Assembly: GCA_022747635.1 (NCBI GenBank)
Contig: JAKTNV010000009.1
Span: 322,501-386,500 of the forward strand
Direction of reading: 5' to 3'
DNA from: Hetaerina americana
Taxonomy: Eukaryota > Arthropoda > Insecta > Odonata > Calopterygidae
DNA: 64,000 nt
In this document: one piece after another, positions 23,486 through 35,509 of the stretch
Numbering within the stretch: the stretch's first letter is position 1
How the letters are laid out: each line of letters starts with the position of its first letter
The notes under the pieces: generated by a model
Database searches by the model: none
Seen by the model: the letters and a program-made list of their open reading frames with translations, nothing else
Told to the model about the DNA's origin: nothing
Position numbers and translations under genes: made by a program

Positions 23486-26400
23486 GGGCCTTCAGTGTAC
23501 GCGGTGAGAGTTTAATTAAAAACGTTATGGTAGAGATTATATTTTTTATCGCGCAAAGCACTACTCTCGGCACGGCAGTGGTCTCCACCTTCTTCTTTTC
23601 TCGCCAGATGGGGGTAGTGGTGATGAGGAGGCAGGAGGGGCGCACGAGGGGCCGCTGCGCGATAAATTCCTTGAACAAATTTTTCCGAGTCTGATTTCTT
23701 CTCGCCCCGCCTCATCCACACCTGGGAGGACCAGGAAAGGGATCGGCGGCCGTGCACTATGGCGATGTATCTGGGGGCACCCGAGGGCGGTGGAACCTCC
23801 CGGAGGCAAAAGAGTCGAGCGAGATGCAAGTGTGGACAGGGGGGTGGAGGGAGCAGGGGAATTTGCCCCGTCCCCCGCACCACACGCACCTCATAACACC
23901 CGGCAAGCCTTCTGAGTGATCGTGGCGCTTCTCCACGCCGCATCCCCGAAATTCTATTCTTTCATTTTTTTCCTAATCAATCCCTTTGCCTTAGATTCGT
24001 ATTCCCGGTGATAGCAGGGTATTACGTTAAAATCTATCTACAACAGGGTAAGTATATTTATTACGATACTCTCAAAAGTAAACCAAAAGCGAGGATTCAC
24101 TTCTGAAGAGACTGGAGATTTAAAACTCTTGCTCATGAGTTAATCAATTATTATAAACCAATTATTATAAATTAATTTTGGCATCTCTCTACTCTCCACA
24201 TATATTTCCCTTTTATTATTTCCCATGCGTGTTTTCTTAAGGCTTTTCTCCATTAAAAATAGAGAGTTGTACATTGATAGCTCAGTGTTGAATAGTATAA
24301 GCAGTTGCTTACGGTTACAACAGTAGTCACTCTTGCTGCGTTATGATGACGTTCAAACTTAAAAGAAACGTCCAAAGATGTCGATCTGCTCTCAATTTAT
24401 GAAAACCTCATAAGAAATAATATCCACTCTAGCATTTTTAGAGAAACTTGGATTTGATCCCTTCCAGGTGTGAAGAGTGGAAGACAAACCGAAACTTTGT
24501 GAGAGGTAGAGAGAACTATTTCGATCCTGACAGTGATGGATTTATTTAGCACTCGCATGCAATATCCATGCACTCTGAGTACAATCAAATTAACTCCTAG
24601 TCATAGTCTAGAAGAAAATGCTTCACTGTCTTGCGTAATACTCACAATCTAAACAGCATTAGATTAAAAATTAACCTCGGTGACTAAGGATCATCATGTC
24701 TTAAGCCATCTTCAACAGGAATTTGTCCAAGAAATTCAGGATTACCGAAATACCAGCAGACTCTCATCGTGTCTCATGGTGACATAGGTGACATATGCGA
24801 AATGTTTAGATCTGACTCTATCATTACTCCTTTTTTTATTAGATCTCTAAATGCACATTTCAAAAGCCTCCAACACATAACTTCATTTCTTAAAGACTAT
24901 ACGTATTTCTTATCAAGTGGGATGACATCATTCATTTGCACGTCCTGGCCATCTTCTCTTTATATCTATCAGTGCGCCCCCTCTGCCAATTATCAGCTTC
25001 CGCATTTGACTGCCTAGTTCAACTTTCTACTCGCTATGTTCTTGGGTGGCCCGACATTTTCGTCGTTCGCGTTCGCCTATTTTAGATTTGATCTTTGTCC
25101 CGAGGGGTCGCGATTTACTTTCGTGGGTAGAACTTTCGAAAACTGGCCCGAGGGTCGATGATTCAAATCAGAGTGCTGCCCCTCGACTGTTTCAAGCAAA
25201 AATCAGAGCTGTGTGATATTTTTAGACTGCAGAGCCATCTGGTGAAGCGCAGGTGGCACGGAATGGATTGACGTCCGCTGCCTTCACACGCGAGAGTACG
25301 GAGCCACCTACGATGGGTTCAATGGGTCGTGGTGTGTGAATTAAAAATGGAGCTCAAATATTTGTTAAAATTTTCTTCATGACCGCGCTACACATTTATT
25401 TGAATACTCTTTCCGCCTAGCAAAAATCCCTCTCTTTATTTCTCTTAAATATTTGGGGAGTGCAGGGAAGAGCATAAAAATAAGGGCAGTGCAGATCCAG
25501 AGGGGAAGGAAATAAAAATCCTCCCGTCCCCTTTGGCACGAAACTCCTTTTCCGCGCGAATGCAGTCACCGCTTCGCTCCCCTCGTCTTTATTTCCTTCC
25601 TCTCGGAGTCGGAGAATAAAAGGGCCTTGCTTTAAATCCTTACCACACCCCCGCATTCCCCTCCCCGCACACGCACGCCCCTGCATCAAACCCTCTTCGA
25701 CGAGCGAGGACCCCCCGCCCTCCAGCGGGGCGTAGCGGGCGGGCGCCGTCTCAAGCCCTTCCCGCCGCCCCCCTCCCTCCCGGTCCTCCCGCCCGGCTTA
25801 ATAAATGAACTCCAGAAAAGGGTGAAAGGGAGACAAGGAGAATACGGCGGGAGTTATGCGGGGGGGGGTAGGAGGGAGGGAGAATGGAGGGGGGGAGTGA
25901 TTAAAGAGAGACACCTGGTGGCAGAGGGGCTAAGTGGAGTGGGAGGCGTTAATGGGAAAACATTTGGAATAACGGTCGGAGCGGGAAGTCTTAATAATTA
26001 TAGAGAGGAAGGCAGGGGGTTGGGGGAGGAGGCAAAAGGGTGTCGGGGAATGGCCGAGAGAGGAGTGAAGGGAGTTTAAAGGAGAGATGGAGGCGGCGGG
26101 TGCGACCGCCGCTGCATTCAATTCAATCGGCCATTCGAGTTTCCGGGACTCAACATCACGTTCGGCCGAGGGCCGGGTAACACGCCACGTGCGAAGCCAG
26201 CGTGTCACTCGCTACCCTCAAGATAAATCACTCCTCTTAACGGACGTGTAAACCCCGGCGGGATGATCAGTGAAATTGTGCCTTTGTTCTCTGGATACTG
26301 GGTATCTTACGCCACCCAGGTATTGTTTGCATGCATGGGCCAAAGTACAGGAGGACTTTGACGACAAAGAAAGTACAAATATCGCGGGATCCATAAAGAG

Positions 26401-27897
26401 AAAAGTTGACGTCTTATTTTGTCTGTGGCCGGTAGGATGCGTGAGAATCTTGATTCCACCATTCTGTCATGATTCGACTCAGGGGAGTCAGATATACTAA
26501 AATAATGTGAAGAGCACAGGAGGTTAGTAATGACACCGAGGTAATTATTTGAGAAAATTGAATTTAATTGAGAGTTCGAATATTATCGGTAGACAATAAC
26601 ATTCGAAAGCAATATCTGAAATAGGCCAGAGTCATATAAACACCTATTTCTCTTTCCCTGGCATAATTCAGGCATACAACATGCTGAAGGTAAAGTGCCG
26701 CAACGTCTGCGATGGATAAACGTAAATATTTACCGGCTGTTCCAATGACGAACACATATCATTTACCATCTGTCATTCAATGCAGTCTGAGGCCCTAACA
26801 TGCCTTCGAAGAGTATATAGTATGTGTATATGCAGTATGATAGCTTTACGCGCCAACTGGTGGAGTGCTGGCGTATTCTATTTTTGATGCCTGGATGACG
26901 ATAGAGTCGAATGGAGAGAAGCTTTTACCGGAGGCTGACTGGATCAAATGCGGGAGATACTCATATGATGGTCCCTTTGTACTCTTCGGTCAAGAGGTGA
27001 AACCTGGTCTTTGCAAACATCCTGATATACTAACTTATCCTATGCAATCACCATACTAGGGGCAAATAATTTCTAAGTTATCTTATCTAAGAAAGATAGG
27101 AAACTAAGATTTCGCATTCTTACACTTACAACATTTCCAGGATTTCCCAGCCACCCCTCTCTATCTCTCTGAAGTGTAATCGTATTGGTAGTATTGCAAT
27201 AAAAATGCCACCAATACAATAAGATCGGATACAAAGTTAAGAAAATACAACCTGTATGTTAGCTAAAGGAAGAAATTTAGAGATATCCAGATTAAGAAAC
27301 AAGAAGGATTAAAAAGGGATAGTTAAATAATCCAACCCAATACACATATCATCGCTGGATACTATGAACGGGTTTTTTTGCTTTTAGTGACTTTTTAATT
27401 TATTGCCCACATAACCTCCTTTTTTCAAATGCGAAACGCTTTCAAAAAAGGAAGTTATGTTGCCGCACTCTGTATGTGAAGCAATTGCGATGACCCAACG
27501 AACAATTTTTTGTGTTAAAAGGAGAAATATAGATCACGTTAAATGTAAAACCTTGTCAATTCTCCTGAATTTGTTAACACTTCTCCATTGTTGAGAATGA
27601 ACTATCACATTTGAACATTTTAGAAGTGGTTACCGATTGATTTTTCTTATTGGACCCATAGTAAATAATTTCTCCATTATTGATACAGTTGTATTTTGCG
27701 TAAAAATTTAGATTGTAACTTGTTATTTCTCCCTGATAAACGTGATATCATTCGAGGAGAGTAGTTATAGGAAAAAAAACATACAGGACTGTCCGCAACG
27801 ACTTGAGTACATATTAATTTTCAGAAACCACAATGTAGGTATGTTTCGGATGGTTCGTCCTGCAAGCAAAACTCTTTCCTGTTGAGTCTTGCATCCA
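23486..27897. other. no recognisable gene; GC-rich patches
   Basis: GC- and CpG-rich patches lie at about 23630-23940 and 25480-26200, the latter with long G and C runs near 25730 and 25860. Frames in them are compositional. Between them is AT-rich sequence. The patches could mark unmethylated promoters, but I see no exon or conserved motif to confirm this. Confidence 0.45.
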
Positions 27898-27966
27898 CCG
27901 CTGCCGGCTTCGGTGGTGTAGGGCTCGACTGCAGGTCTTGCATTCACGGCTTCGATTCCCGACTAA
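27898..27966 (+). repeat. possible degenerate tRNA-like sequence
   Basis: GGCTTCGGTGGTGTAGGGCTC resembles an A box, and GGCTTCGATTCCCGAC 40 bases on resembles a B box with one extra base. No good acceptor pairing is seen. It may be a decayed SINE head. Confidence 0.3.
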
Positions 27967-29249
27967 TTGAGATAGTAACAATGTTTCAATGTAATTTCTT
28001 AGATGGAGGGACTCTAAATAAATAAAAAACCGAATGAGTGAAACCTTGGAGTCTAATGTGACGTGAGGGCCCGTCTATCACATAATATTCATATTCGAAT
28101 CTGGAGTTCATCCCCTCCGTGCATGTCATTATCCAGAACATCCAACAAAAAATATAGTTGCGAGAAAGCATTGGCAAACAAAAAAAGGGGATGATAAAAA
28201 ATGGCACTGGTTTATAATATAGCACTGCCAAAAACTTCGGATAATATGGTAAATTGCGCTGAAACAACCGATCAACTTGATTAAAAAGACGACAGCAGGT
28301 CAAACAATAAACCCATTTTACTATCCCAATGCACCCAGTTTCTAAAGACCGATTTCCTATCAACGTCCTTATTCTGGGAGTTGGCCCTTGCACTCGAAAT
28401 TACATCATATACTTTAAGAGGTTAACAATAGATCTTTAACCACATAATTCTATTATGGGTTAAGGAATATGAAAGCCTAGCCTGTTGGGAAGGAGACAGT
28501 TTTTTAAACTGAAAGAAATGCACAGAATAAATACGGTAGAGATACAGAGAATAATTACGTAATATGAACTGAACAGAATATTGTAATTACTTTTACTACT
28601 CGGGTTCCAGCGAAAACAGGAACTTAAATGCTTCTTCACCATAGCCACTATCATAATGCCACTGAGCTATTTTCAACTCGCAACAAATATATTTTCCATT
28701 TTTTCCGCGCAGTGCCTTCACTGCAAACCAAACACAATAGTTGATAATCGCTGGTCGTCTCGAGAATATTCGGGGAAAAGAGTGTAAAAGGGATTCAAAT
28801 TGAAAATTCCACCTCACGCTCTTTTCAAAAACCACCGAAAAGGACTTCAATTGTCAGACAAAACAGTTGAGACATTGTACTAATTTCGAGAATTATACTG
28901 TAGATTAATTTCATGTTTTTGACTTAATAATAAACACAAAGTTTGGAGACCGGTAACTATTTATGATCCTTGATTCAAATTCCCTTCCAGAGAAAGCCAC
29001 CGAATTTATTGCGGATTCCTACACCGCAAGAAAGTGCTCCTGCCCCACGTCTGTCCCTGCGCCTCTCCCTAATGGCCAACCGAATACTTCACATTCAAGA
29101 ATGACCTTAGATATTCATTGAGTCTCAATGAGCCTTTTCAGGGCAACACTAGAAATTTAAACCTTACTTTTACTACTTCACGCAGTATACATATTTGAAC
29201 AACTCTTTTTATTAATTGCATTATTTACCATTTAATTGCCCCTCTGTGT
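27967..29249. other. no recognisable gene
   Basis: AT-rich, with short frames only. Nothing supportable. Confidence 0.5.
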
Positions 29250-29516
29250 TGAATCATAAGCCCGAAATGCCGTTTGGTAGGTGATGGCAGAGTTGACCCA
29301 GTACTAAGCCCAACGGCGTGTGAAATTCACACATCAGGGTAGGGGGGCCAGTTCCTTTCCCTGTGCCGGTTATGGTTTCCCAGGAAGATCTGGTAACCGC
29401 AAAATCACATATCTTGGGTGGAGCTGCAGGTGCCCAGAGATACTTACCCGGGAATCAAACCCGGAACCATCCGATCAGTAGTCTAACGCTCTACCACCTG
29501 GACTACCGCGACCCGC
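29250..29516 (-). repeat. tRNA-derived SINE, second family
   Basis: On the minus strand the head (about 29514-29444) reads GTCCAGGTGGTAGAGCGTTA (A box) and then CCGGGTTTGATTCCCGGG (T arm and B box). It is followed by a tRNA-unrelated body of about 190 bp down to 29250. The body differs from that of the SINE at 11.6-12.0 kb, so this is a separate family. Ends are approximate, as no clear target duplication was found. Confidence 0.7.
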
Positions 29517-31406
29517 GTTGAATAAAATATCGATCAAATAATACATGAAGTTATAAATAGGTTTACCAAAAGTAATTAAATGTAAAATATCCATGCACAT
29601 ATTTGAATTTAACTAATGATTAACCTAACAAATAAAGGGCATTTCACGGAAAAACATGGTAAAGAAATAAATAAACCTTAATGATTACTCAACGTATCAA
29701 AACTTCCATCTTATTCTTCCGTATTCATCTCGTCTTTACGTTAATTGATCCATATTGTTTAAATATTTGCATTTTAAGGAGACTTTCCTCTCCAAATTAG
29801 AGAATTTATTTTATCATCCCACCAGCTCCTAATTTTTCTTATTGAAAATTCACTCAATTGAACGTCCTTTCATTTATTTCAAATTCAGAGTATAATCAGT
29901 TACTTTTTGATTCCTATTATGGTTATTGCACTCTGCCAAAATATCACCTTCCATTGCAGCCCTCACACCATTTATTATTCTCCCCCACTCTCCCCCGCTG
30001 CGTTTGGGAAACACTCTCAAGAGAGCGCTCCGTTTCAATAGCCTCACGCCGTTCAGCGCCACCGAGAAGCGCCATCGAACATCGACCCAGGGAACTATGG
30101 AACTCGATGTAGTTTCAGCGCGCGATGCACGAGTGATATAAGTATAATGGAGCCTGCATGTATCTAAACATAACCGACCGTTTTGCTAACTTTCCCCTTA
30201 CTATGTGTCCGCTAATAACCAGTTGCAATATTAGCTGAAATGTTATTTTTTTGTCTGTAAAAAATAAAGAGTTATCAAAAAAGAAAAGACCACGGACGGA
30301 CCTAAGATCGCCTTTGCGAGGCGGGAGAGCATGGATTTGTGTCGCTTGGTTATCGCGAAATATTATGCATAACCTTTGAGCGAAGGTTATCACGGCGGAA
30401 TGATCGGCAAGGGAATAGGGTTTCATATTTCATCTGAGGGCACCAAAGCACACGAATCACTGCGCTAAAACCGGATCTGACGTGGCGAGCGCGTGGCTCG
30501 GTCGGGGCTGAGAACGGCTTGGCATCACCAAGTGTATGCCTTTGATTGGAAGTTCGTGGGCCAATCGGCAGGGGTAATGGGTCTACTTCGAATCTCCATC
30601 GTAGATTTTGGTATTGCTACGATAACATCGTCAACTATTGAAGAAAGTCCACATTTATTTACATTGCAGCTAATTACATCCACATTAAAATGATGTCTGT
30701 GGCAACCAACATACATGTCAAAGGGAGCCGGAATACCCCCGCCAGCAGTCGATTGTGACGGCTCCCCTGAGTCTATGTGATCCTAACGAATCTAAGAAGG
30801 GACCTTATGCCTTATGGCCCTTATCTCAATTTCGCCCGAATAAAGACGTCTATCTATATATTATAAGTTTATGAAGCCAATTGTAGCGTGTGAAAATATG
30901 TCACAATGACTTAAAAATCAGTCGTAATTTCCACAGAATTTGCATCCTACTATGCGTTTTAACGTTCATGCATGATCTTCAAGAAGGAAATCAAATGTCC
31001 TCCACGCAATTTTACGTGGGCGTTCCATAGGGTGAAATGGAAGTTGGGAGATGTGAAAATCGGGGGGAGGGCATTGGGAGGGGGAGAGGGGAGTAGGAGG
31101 AACGGTGGAAAAGTTGTTCGTTATTCCCAGGGGGGTTGTTCGCCAGAATTTGGCGAGGTGCGGTAGATGAGCGCCCGGAGAGAGGAATGGTTGAGGAATA
31201 CGAAGTCGTTCAATAATCCACCTTGTTGCCCAAGTTGCACCATCTCACACTGCTCGGGCGATTCCAGCGCACATCCTCCCTTTGAACCCGAAATTAAGCA
31301 CTCGGATCGTGAAGGGCTGGAAGGCCACTGACGGAGTGTGAAGACGCCGTCACGTCCTTACCGGATGACGCCTCTTCCGACCTTACTTCTCATCTTTCAC
31401 GCTAAC
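29517..31406. other. no recognisable gene
   Basis: Mostly AT-rich. A moderately GC-rich stretch at 31010-31340 has no identifiable coding sequence. Confidence 0.5.
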
Positions 31407-32145
31407 ACGAGGTCCGTTCAAAAGGTTTCCAAGCGTTTCCCACCACGAACCAGTGGGTTGTTTTTTAATACACTTGAAAGCGTTGCATCTAAAAAATCTA
31501 ACTTTGAAAACTTTGTTGATATCATGCTTTATTGATTAGTTACGGACGTTTACGTGATTAGGTGTTCGTGGAGTGCGGCGAAAATTCGGATTCGTGGAAA
31601 TGAACCCTTTGAAGGAGCAGCGCGATGTTAATATGAAATTCTGCGTGAAACTCTGCCAAATTCTTCACGGAAACTTCTGAGTTGATTACCAAGGCTTATG
31701 GTGAGGATACCATGAGACGTCCCCCGGTTTTATGAGTAGTTGACCCCGTTCAAAAAGGGGCGGCCATCGGTGGAGGACGACGAGCGTTCTGGAGGAGCAT
31801 CAACGTCGACCGATGACCTCCACATCGAGAAAATGAACCATCGCGATCGTGCAAATGGACATTCGACTTTCAGGGAACTTGCAGAACAGTGTGGCATCTC
31901 GATTGGCTCTTGCCTCGAAATCCTGACGGAAAAGTAGAGTATGCATCGAGGTGCCTCCGTATTTGTGCCCCGCCTGATGGCAGCAGACCAGCAGCAGCAA
32001 CGAGTTCGTCTCTCAGGCACTGTTTGATCGAGCTGAAACCTCGTTGTCCAGGATCTTAGCAGGTGATATGAGCCATGGGTTCAAGGATATGACATCGGAA
32101 CAAAAGTGCAATCTTCACAATTGATTGTGAAGCATGAATAAAATG
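31407..32145 (+). mobile_element. 5' part of a decayed mariner
   Basis: Starts with a terminal-repeat-like GGTCCGTTCAAAAGGTTTCC. The coding remnant begins near ATG 31601 (MNPLKEQRDVNMKFCVKLC). It continues with frame changes through VEDDERSGGASTSTDD, FRELAEQCGISIGSCLEILT and LMAADQQQQRVRLSGT. It ends near a degraded first catalytic block (GDMSHGFKDM, where mariners have GDE-W-V-Y). The remaining catalytic region and 3' end are absent. A PLE fragment follows directly at about 32155. Confidence 0.7.
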
Positions 32146-32154
32146 TAAAATGAA

Positions 32155-32560
32155 TAAAACGCCTTCATTTTATATCGTCGAATGCATTACCCCTTATCCA
32201 TTCGAATGAACAATCACAGGTACTCCTGCAATTCTGCCTCACTAACTTCTCTTCTTATCCCTTCACACGCCAATTCCTACAACCTTTCATTCCACCAGTG
32301 TTTTGCTCTTAGCATCCTAGAATCCCTACCTGATTCAGCCACCAATATAGAGGTGAGAACTCGTGAATCCGCCTACATATTAGATTTCCGTTCTTTCAAA
32401 GTTCCCACCCTTAACCGTCATCTTTGATTTCCCTCCCAGCATTCCCTGCCCCACACCTCCCCTCCCCGCTCATACCCCTTACCCCTCTCCAGCATATTTT
32501 CAGTCTTACCTGAAGAAGGCTTCGGAGAATGTCGAAAGCTTAAACAATTTACCGTGTGAG
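32155..32560 (+). pseudogene. Penelope-like GIY-YIG C-terminus and 3' tail
   Basis: Reads RMNNHRYSCNSASLTSLLIP, then FHQCFALSILESLPDSATNI and EVRTRESAYILDFRSFKVPT, ending LNRHL* at about 32427. Spacing and the final Glu/Arg-rich helix fit the end of the PLE GIY-YIG endonuclease. Only the last 80 or so codons remain. The 3' tail carries a hammerhead-like core at 32510-32537, then (TA)n. Confidence 0.75.
32510..32537 (+). ncRNA. hammerhead-ribozyme-like core, PLE tail
   Basis: CTGAAGA (32510-32516) fits the hammerhead CUGANGA box exactly, and GAAA (32534-32537) follows after 17 bases. The intervening stem II is weak (GGC with GTC). The downstream AATTTACCGTGTGAGTGT matches the minus-strand copy near 60910-60930. 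Small hammerheads are known in PLEs. Activity is not established here. Confidence 0.45.
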
Positions 32561-32645
32561 TGTCCTTTAAGTGTTACTATTTTATTTATGTTCTATTGGG
32601 CCGTCCAAATATTATACTGCTCGTGTGAGTGTTTCCATATAATCG

Positions 32646-32700
<55 letters not shown>
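32646..32700. repeat. (TA)n microsatellite
   Basis: About 53 bp of TA repeats that served as the target of mariner copy 1. Confidence 0.95.
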
Positions 32701-32701
<1 letters not shown>

Positions 32702-34025
32702 TACCTTGATCAAAAATTTCCCGGAATTTATTCAGAAAATTAAAAATACAAGTTTATTCATCTAAATCTATATTGTCCCCTTCAAAGTAATCCCCATCGA
32801 CTGCAACACACTTATGCCAGCGCTTGATCCAATCCTCGAAACATTTTTTATATTCGGTTTTCGGTATGTCCATCAGTGCTTCCTGCGATTTTTCCATTAC
32901 TTCCTCTCGGCTGCTAAAACGCGTTCCCCGTAATGGTTTTTTAACTCGATTGAACAGAAAGAAGTCACAGGGAGCCAAATCAGGTGAATTCGGTGGCTGT
33001 TGGATGGTATTTGTTGCATTTTTCGTCAAAAAATTACGAATAATGATAGCACTGTGCGACGGTGCGTTATCATGGTGCAAAATCCACGAGTTTTCTGCCC
33101 ACATTTCTGGTCTCTTTCGGCGAATTGCTTCACGCAAACGTCTCATAACGCCCAAATAATACTCTTTGTTTACTGTCTGGCAAAAATTCATGATGCACTA
33201 CACCGTTGTAATCCATGAAAACCGTCAGCATTGCCTTCTTTTTTGACTGAAAACGACGTGGTTTTTTTGGTCTCGGCTCATTTGGTGAACGCCATTCACT
33301 TGCCTGATGTCTGGATTGCGTGTCGTACTCATAAACCCACGTCTCGTCTCCAGTAATGATCCTTTTGATGAATGTGGGATCGGATTCAGCCTCGCAAATC
33401 ATGTCTTTTGCGACGTCAACACGGTCTCTTTTTTGCATGAAATTGAGGTCTTTTGGCACCAACTTTGCTGCTACACGACGGAAACCCAAATCATTAACCA
33501 CAATGTCTTGGGCGGATCCATAGGCAATGTTCAAGTCCTCCGCTATTTCTCTGATGGTTAATTTGCGGTTATTGACCAACATTTCTTTTACTTTATCAAT
33601 TTTTTCACCGACTTTCGATGTCGATGGTCTGCCACTGCGTTCATCATCTTCGATTGACTCACGACCACTTCTGAACCGCTCGTGCCACTGGTAAACGACC
33701 GTTTTTTTTAGAGAATCGTTGCCGAAACACTTTTCCAACATTTCCAACGTCCGTGCGCCACTAAATCCGTTTTTTACGCAAAATTTAATACAAGTTCGTT
33801 GTTGCAAATTTAAATCCATTTCTGAAATTGTAAAAAATCGCCAACACACACAGAGATAGATGTACTCTTGGCTACGTAACTTTTGCAAATGTCAAGTTAT
33901 GACACTAAGATTTAAAGGGAATATCAACAACAGATGTACCAATTTAACAAAAAAAAACAGAACTCAAATCGGAACGATGGGAGCGCCACACGGTGGTTAT
34001 TCCGGGAACTTTTTGATCAAGGTAG
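32701..34025 (-). mobile_element. mariner copy 1, 1325 bp, complete ends
   Basis: Termini are CTACCTTGATCAAAAATTTC at 32701 and its inverted counterpart ending at 34025, flanked by TA. It has the same length as copy 3 (57752-59076) and is almost identical to it, for example differing around 33356-33385. Inserted within (TA)n beside PLE sequence, so it is younger than that PLE. Confidence 0.95.
32754..33829 (-). pseudogene. mariner transposase copy 1 (DD34D), frameshifted
   Basis: Starts MDLNLQQRTCIKFCVKNG (ATG 33829-33827). It has an N-terminal helix-turn-helix region, a GRPSTSK hinge, LVPKDL near residue 120 (the mariner WVPHEL position), and the first catalytic Asp at residue 158 (ITGDETW). 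Just after the HHEFL block (about 33180) the frame shifts. The downstream frame gives the second Asp (HHDNAPSH) and third Asp (PCDFFLF), with 34 residues between them, and ends DYFEGDNIDLDE at 32754. Except for this shift all motifs are intact. Copies 2 and 3 have the same shift. Confidence 0.9.
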
Positions 34026-34102
34026 TATATATAGTACAATACACAGTAACACACAATATAGGAACACAAAAAAAGGAACACTCACACGTTATTTCTTGAT
34101 AA

Positions 34103-34133
34103 TTTCGACGGAATTATACTCCGTCTTCATCGG
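34103..34133 (-). ncRNA. hammerhead-like core, left arm of palindrome
   Basis: On the minus strand: CCGATGA (34133-34127), one base, GACGGA, an 8-base loop, TCCGTC, then GAAA (34106-34103). Stem II has six Watson-Crick pairs. The first box differs from CUGANGA by U4 to C. Confidence 0.4.
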
Positions 34134-34182
34134 AAGATATACCTGTAGAAGTAATGACTGACAGTCATTACTTCTGTATCTT

Positions 34183-34213
34183 CCGATGAAGACGGACTAG
34201 AATTCCGTCGAAA
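34183..34213 (+). ncRNA. hammerhead-like core, right arm of palindrome
   Basis: CCGATGA (34183-34189), A, stem II GACGGA (34191-34196) with TCCGTC (34204-34209), loop CTAGAAT, then GAAA (34210-34213). Architecture matches the hammerhead core. The single departure is C for U at core position 4, which would be expected to impair cleavage. Confidence 0.45.
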
Positions 34214-34314
34214 TTATCAAGAAATAACGTGTGAGTGTTCCTTTTTTTTGTGTTTCTATATTGTGTGTTACAGTGTAATGTACTATTCGGCACTTCCGTG
34301 TTACGTCTACGAAA

Positions 34315-34315
<1 letters not shown>

Positions 34316-34382
<67 letters not shown>
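34316..34382. repeat. (TA)n microsatellite
   Basis: About 65 bp of TA repeats about 100 bp 3' of the right-arm hammerhead-like core. Confidence 0.95.
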
Positions 34383-34383
<1 letters not shown>

Positions 34384-34470
34384 TAGGGATATATATAGAT
34401 AGGAGGTAAGGGACCAATAGGAAATGAACAAAGGGGCGGTAGGGGATATGTAGGCAGCCATATGATGCAT

Positions 34471-35255
34471 TCAGTGGGCTTGGTTCAGTCCGGGCGGTTT
34501 GAAAGATTGGGCCACCCAGATATGCGCCATCTCGCGGGTTCTCACCTCTATTATACTAGCAGATTTGGGAAGGATTTCAATCATCGAAACGGAGAAGCAG
34601 TCGTCAAAAGATTGATTGTGGGAAGCAGTGTGAGTAGGGATGGGATAATAAAGAAAGGTGGGAGATTTGGTGGAATATCGGTGGTTATTCATGCGGAGGG
34701 AGAGTGCGGTCGTGCATTCACCCACGTGGAAGACAGGGCAGAAGTTACAGGAGAGGCGATATATAATATTTTTTGAGGTACAGGTGGCGAGCGGTTGGGA
34801 GTTGGTACTGAGAGAGGGGGAGGGTCTTAGAAGATTACAGCATTTGCAGCGTGGGCGGTTGCATGGTGCAAATAGGGGCGGGGGATAGACGGGGGTGCTC
34901 GCAGTTGGTTTTGTGGACTTGAAGATGTCTCGCAAGTTCGACGGGCGTTCAAACGGGACAGAGTGTGGGAATGAGTGACAGAAACAGAGGGACAATGTGG
35001 GAATAAAAGTGATGTGGACTGAGTGTTGTTAATAATTGGGAAGAGGTCGCGTATTAAATGTTTAATTTTGTGTGTTCCGGGGAAGAAAGTGGTGATAAGA
35101 TTAGGGCATTTTGGGCGGTTTGGTTTGGGGAGGGGAGTGTATTGGGTTGGTCGTTTGAGGATTTTACTATTTAGTAGTCTTTCAGGGTACCCACATTTTC
35201 TGAGAGAGAGTCATGTAGCTGGTCCAAGTATTTCTGTTGTTATGTTCTACAAATC
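34471..35255 (-). pseudogene. Penelope-like element, linker and GIY-YIG endonuclease
   Basis: Minus strand. Upstream pieces near 35200-35000 ([20 protein letters not shown]) lead to FERPSNLRDIFKSTKP and a Cys-rich CNRPRCKCCNLL, the characteristic PLE linker. The endonuclease part follows: NIIYRLSCNFCPVFHVGECT (GIY-YIG-like, with FHVGE for the usual YIGE), LRMNNHRYSTKSP, and the C-terminal helix IEVRTREMAHIWVAQSFKPP ending GLNQAH* at 34471. The RT is missing and at least one frameshift lies near 34995. This is the best-preserved PLE endonuclease in the window. Confidence 0.85.
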
Positions 35256-35307
35256 TACATCCGTGTTTTTATATAATTGTGCGTCGCCGAAGAGCGTTCC
35301 ATTTCGA

Positions 35308-35463
<156 letters not shown>

Positions 35464-35484
35464 TGTTTTTGACCTGTTTTTTAC

Positions 35485-35509
35485 CTGACGATGTTATACC
35501 ATAAGGAAA
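35485..35509 (+). ncRNA. hammerhead-like core with perfect boxes
   Basis: CTGACGA (35485-35491) matches CUGANGA exactly. A TTAT/ATAA stem with ACC loop follows, then GAAA (35506-35509) and the self-complementary CCTAGG (35510-35515). A short palindromic stem III is what one expects of PLE hammerheads thought to act as dimers. Stem II is short and AT-rich. Confidence 0.4.

Larger units (their letters stand above)
34033..34284. repeat. near-perfect palindrome of two hammerhead-like modules
   Basis: Arms 34033-34159 and 34163-34284 are inverted copies with a three-base centre (GAC at 34160-34162). Each arm contains the hammerhead-like core, ATAACGTGTGAGTGTTCC and a TTGTGT tail. The arms differ by a few indels and substitutions. 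Confidence 0.9.

Noticed and set aside
22197..23678. 493-codon Leu/Ser/Pro-rich open frame on the minus strand
   Set aside because: It is the complement of the (GA)n tract. The repeat lacks stop codons, so the frame stays open by composition alone, with no domain.
31265..31330. Possible 5S rRNA-like stretch (CCGAAATTAAGCACTCGG)
   Set aside because: Only a short central match; the remaining conserved 5S blocks are not found.
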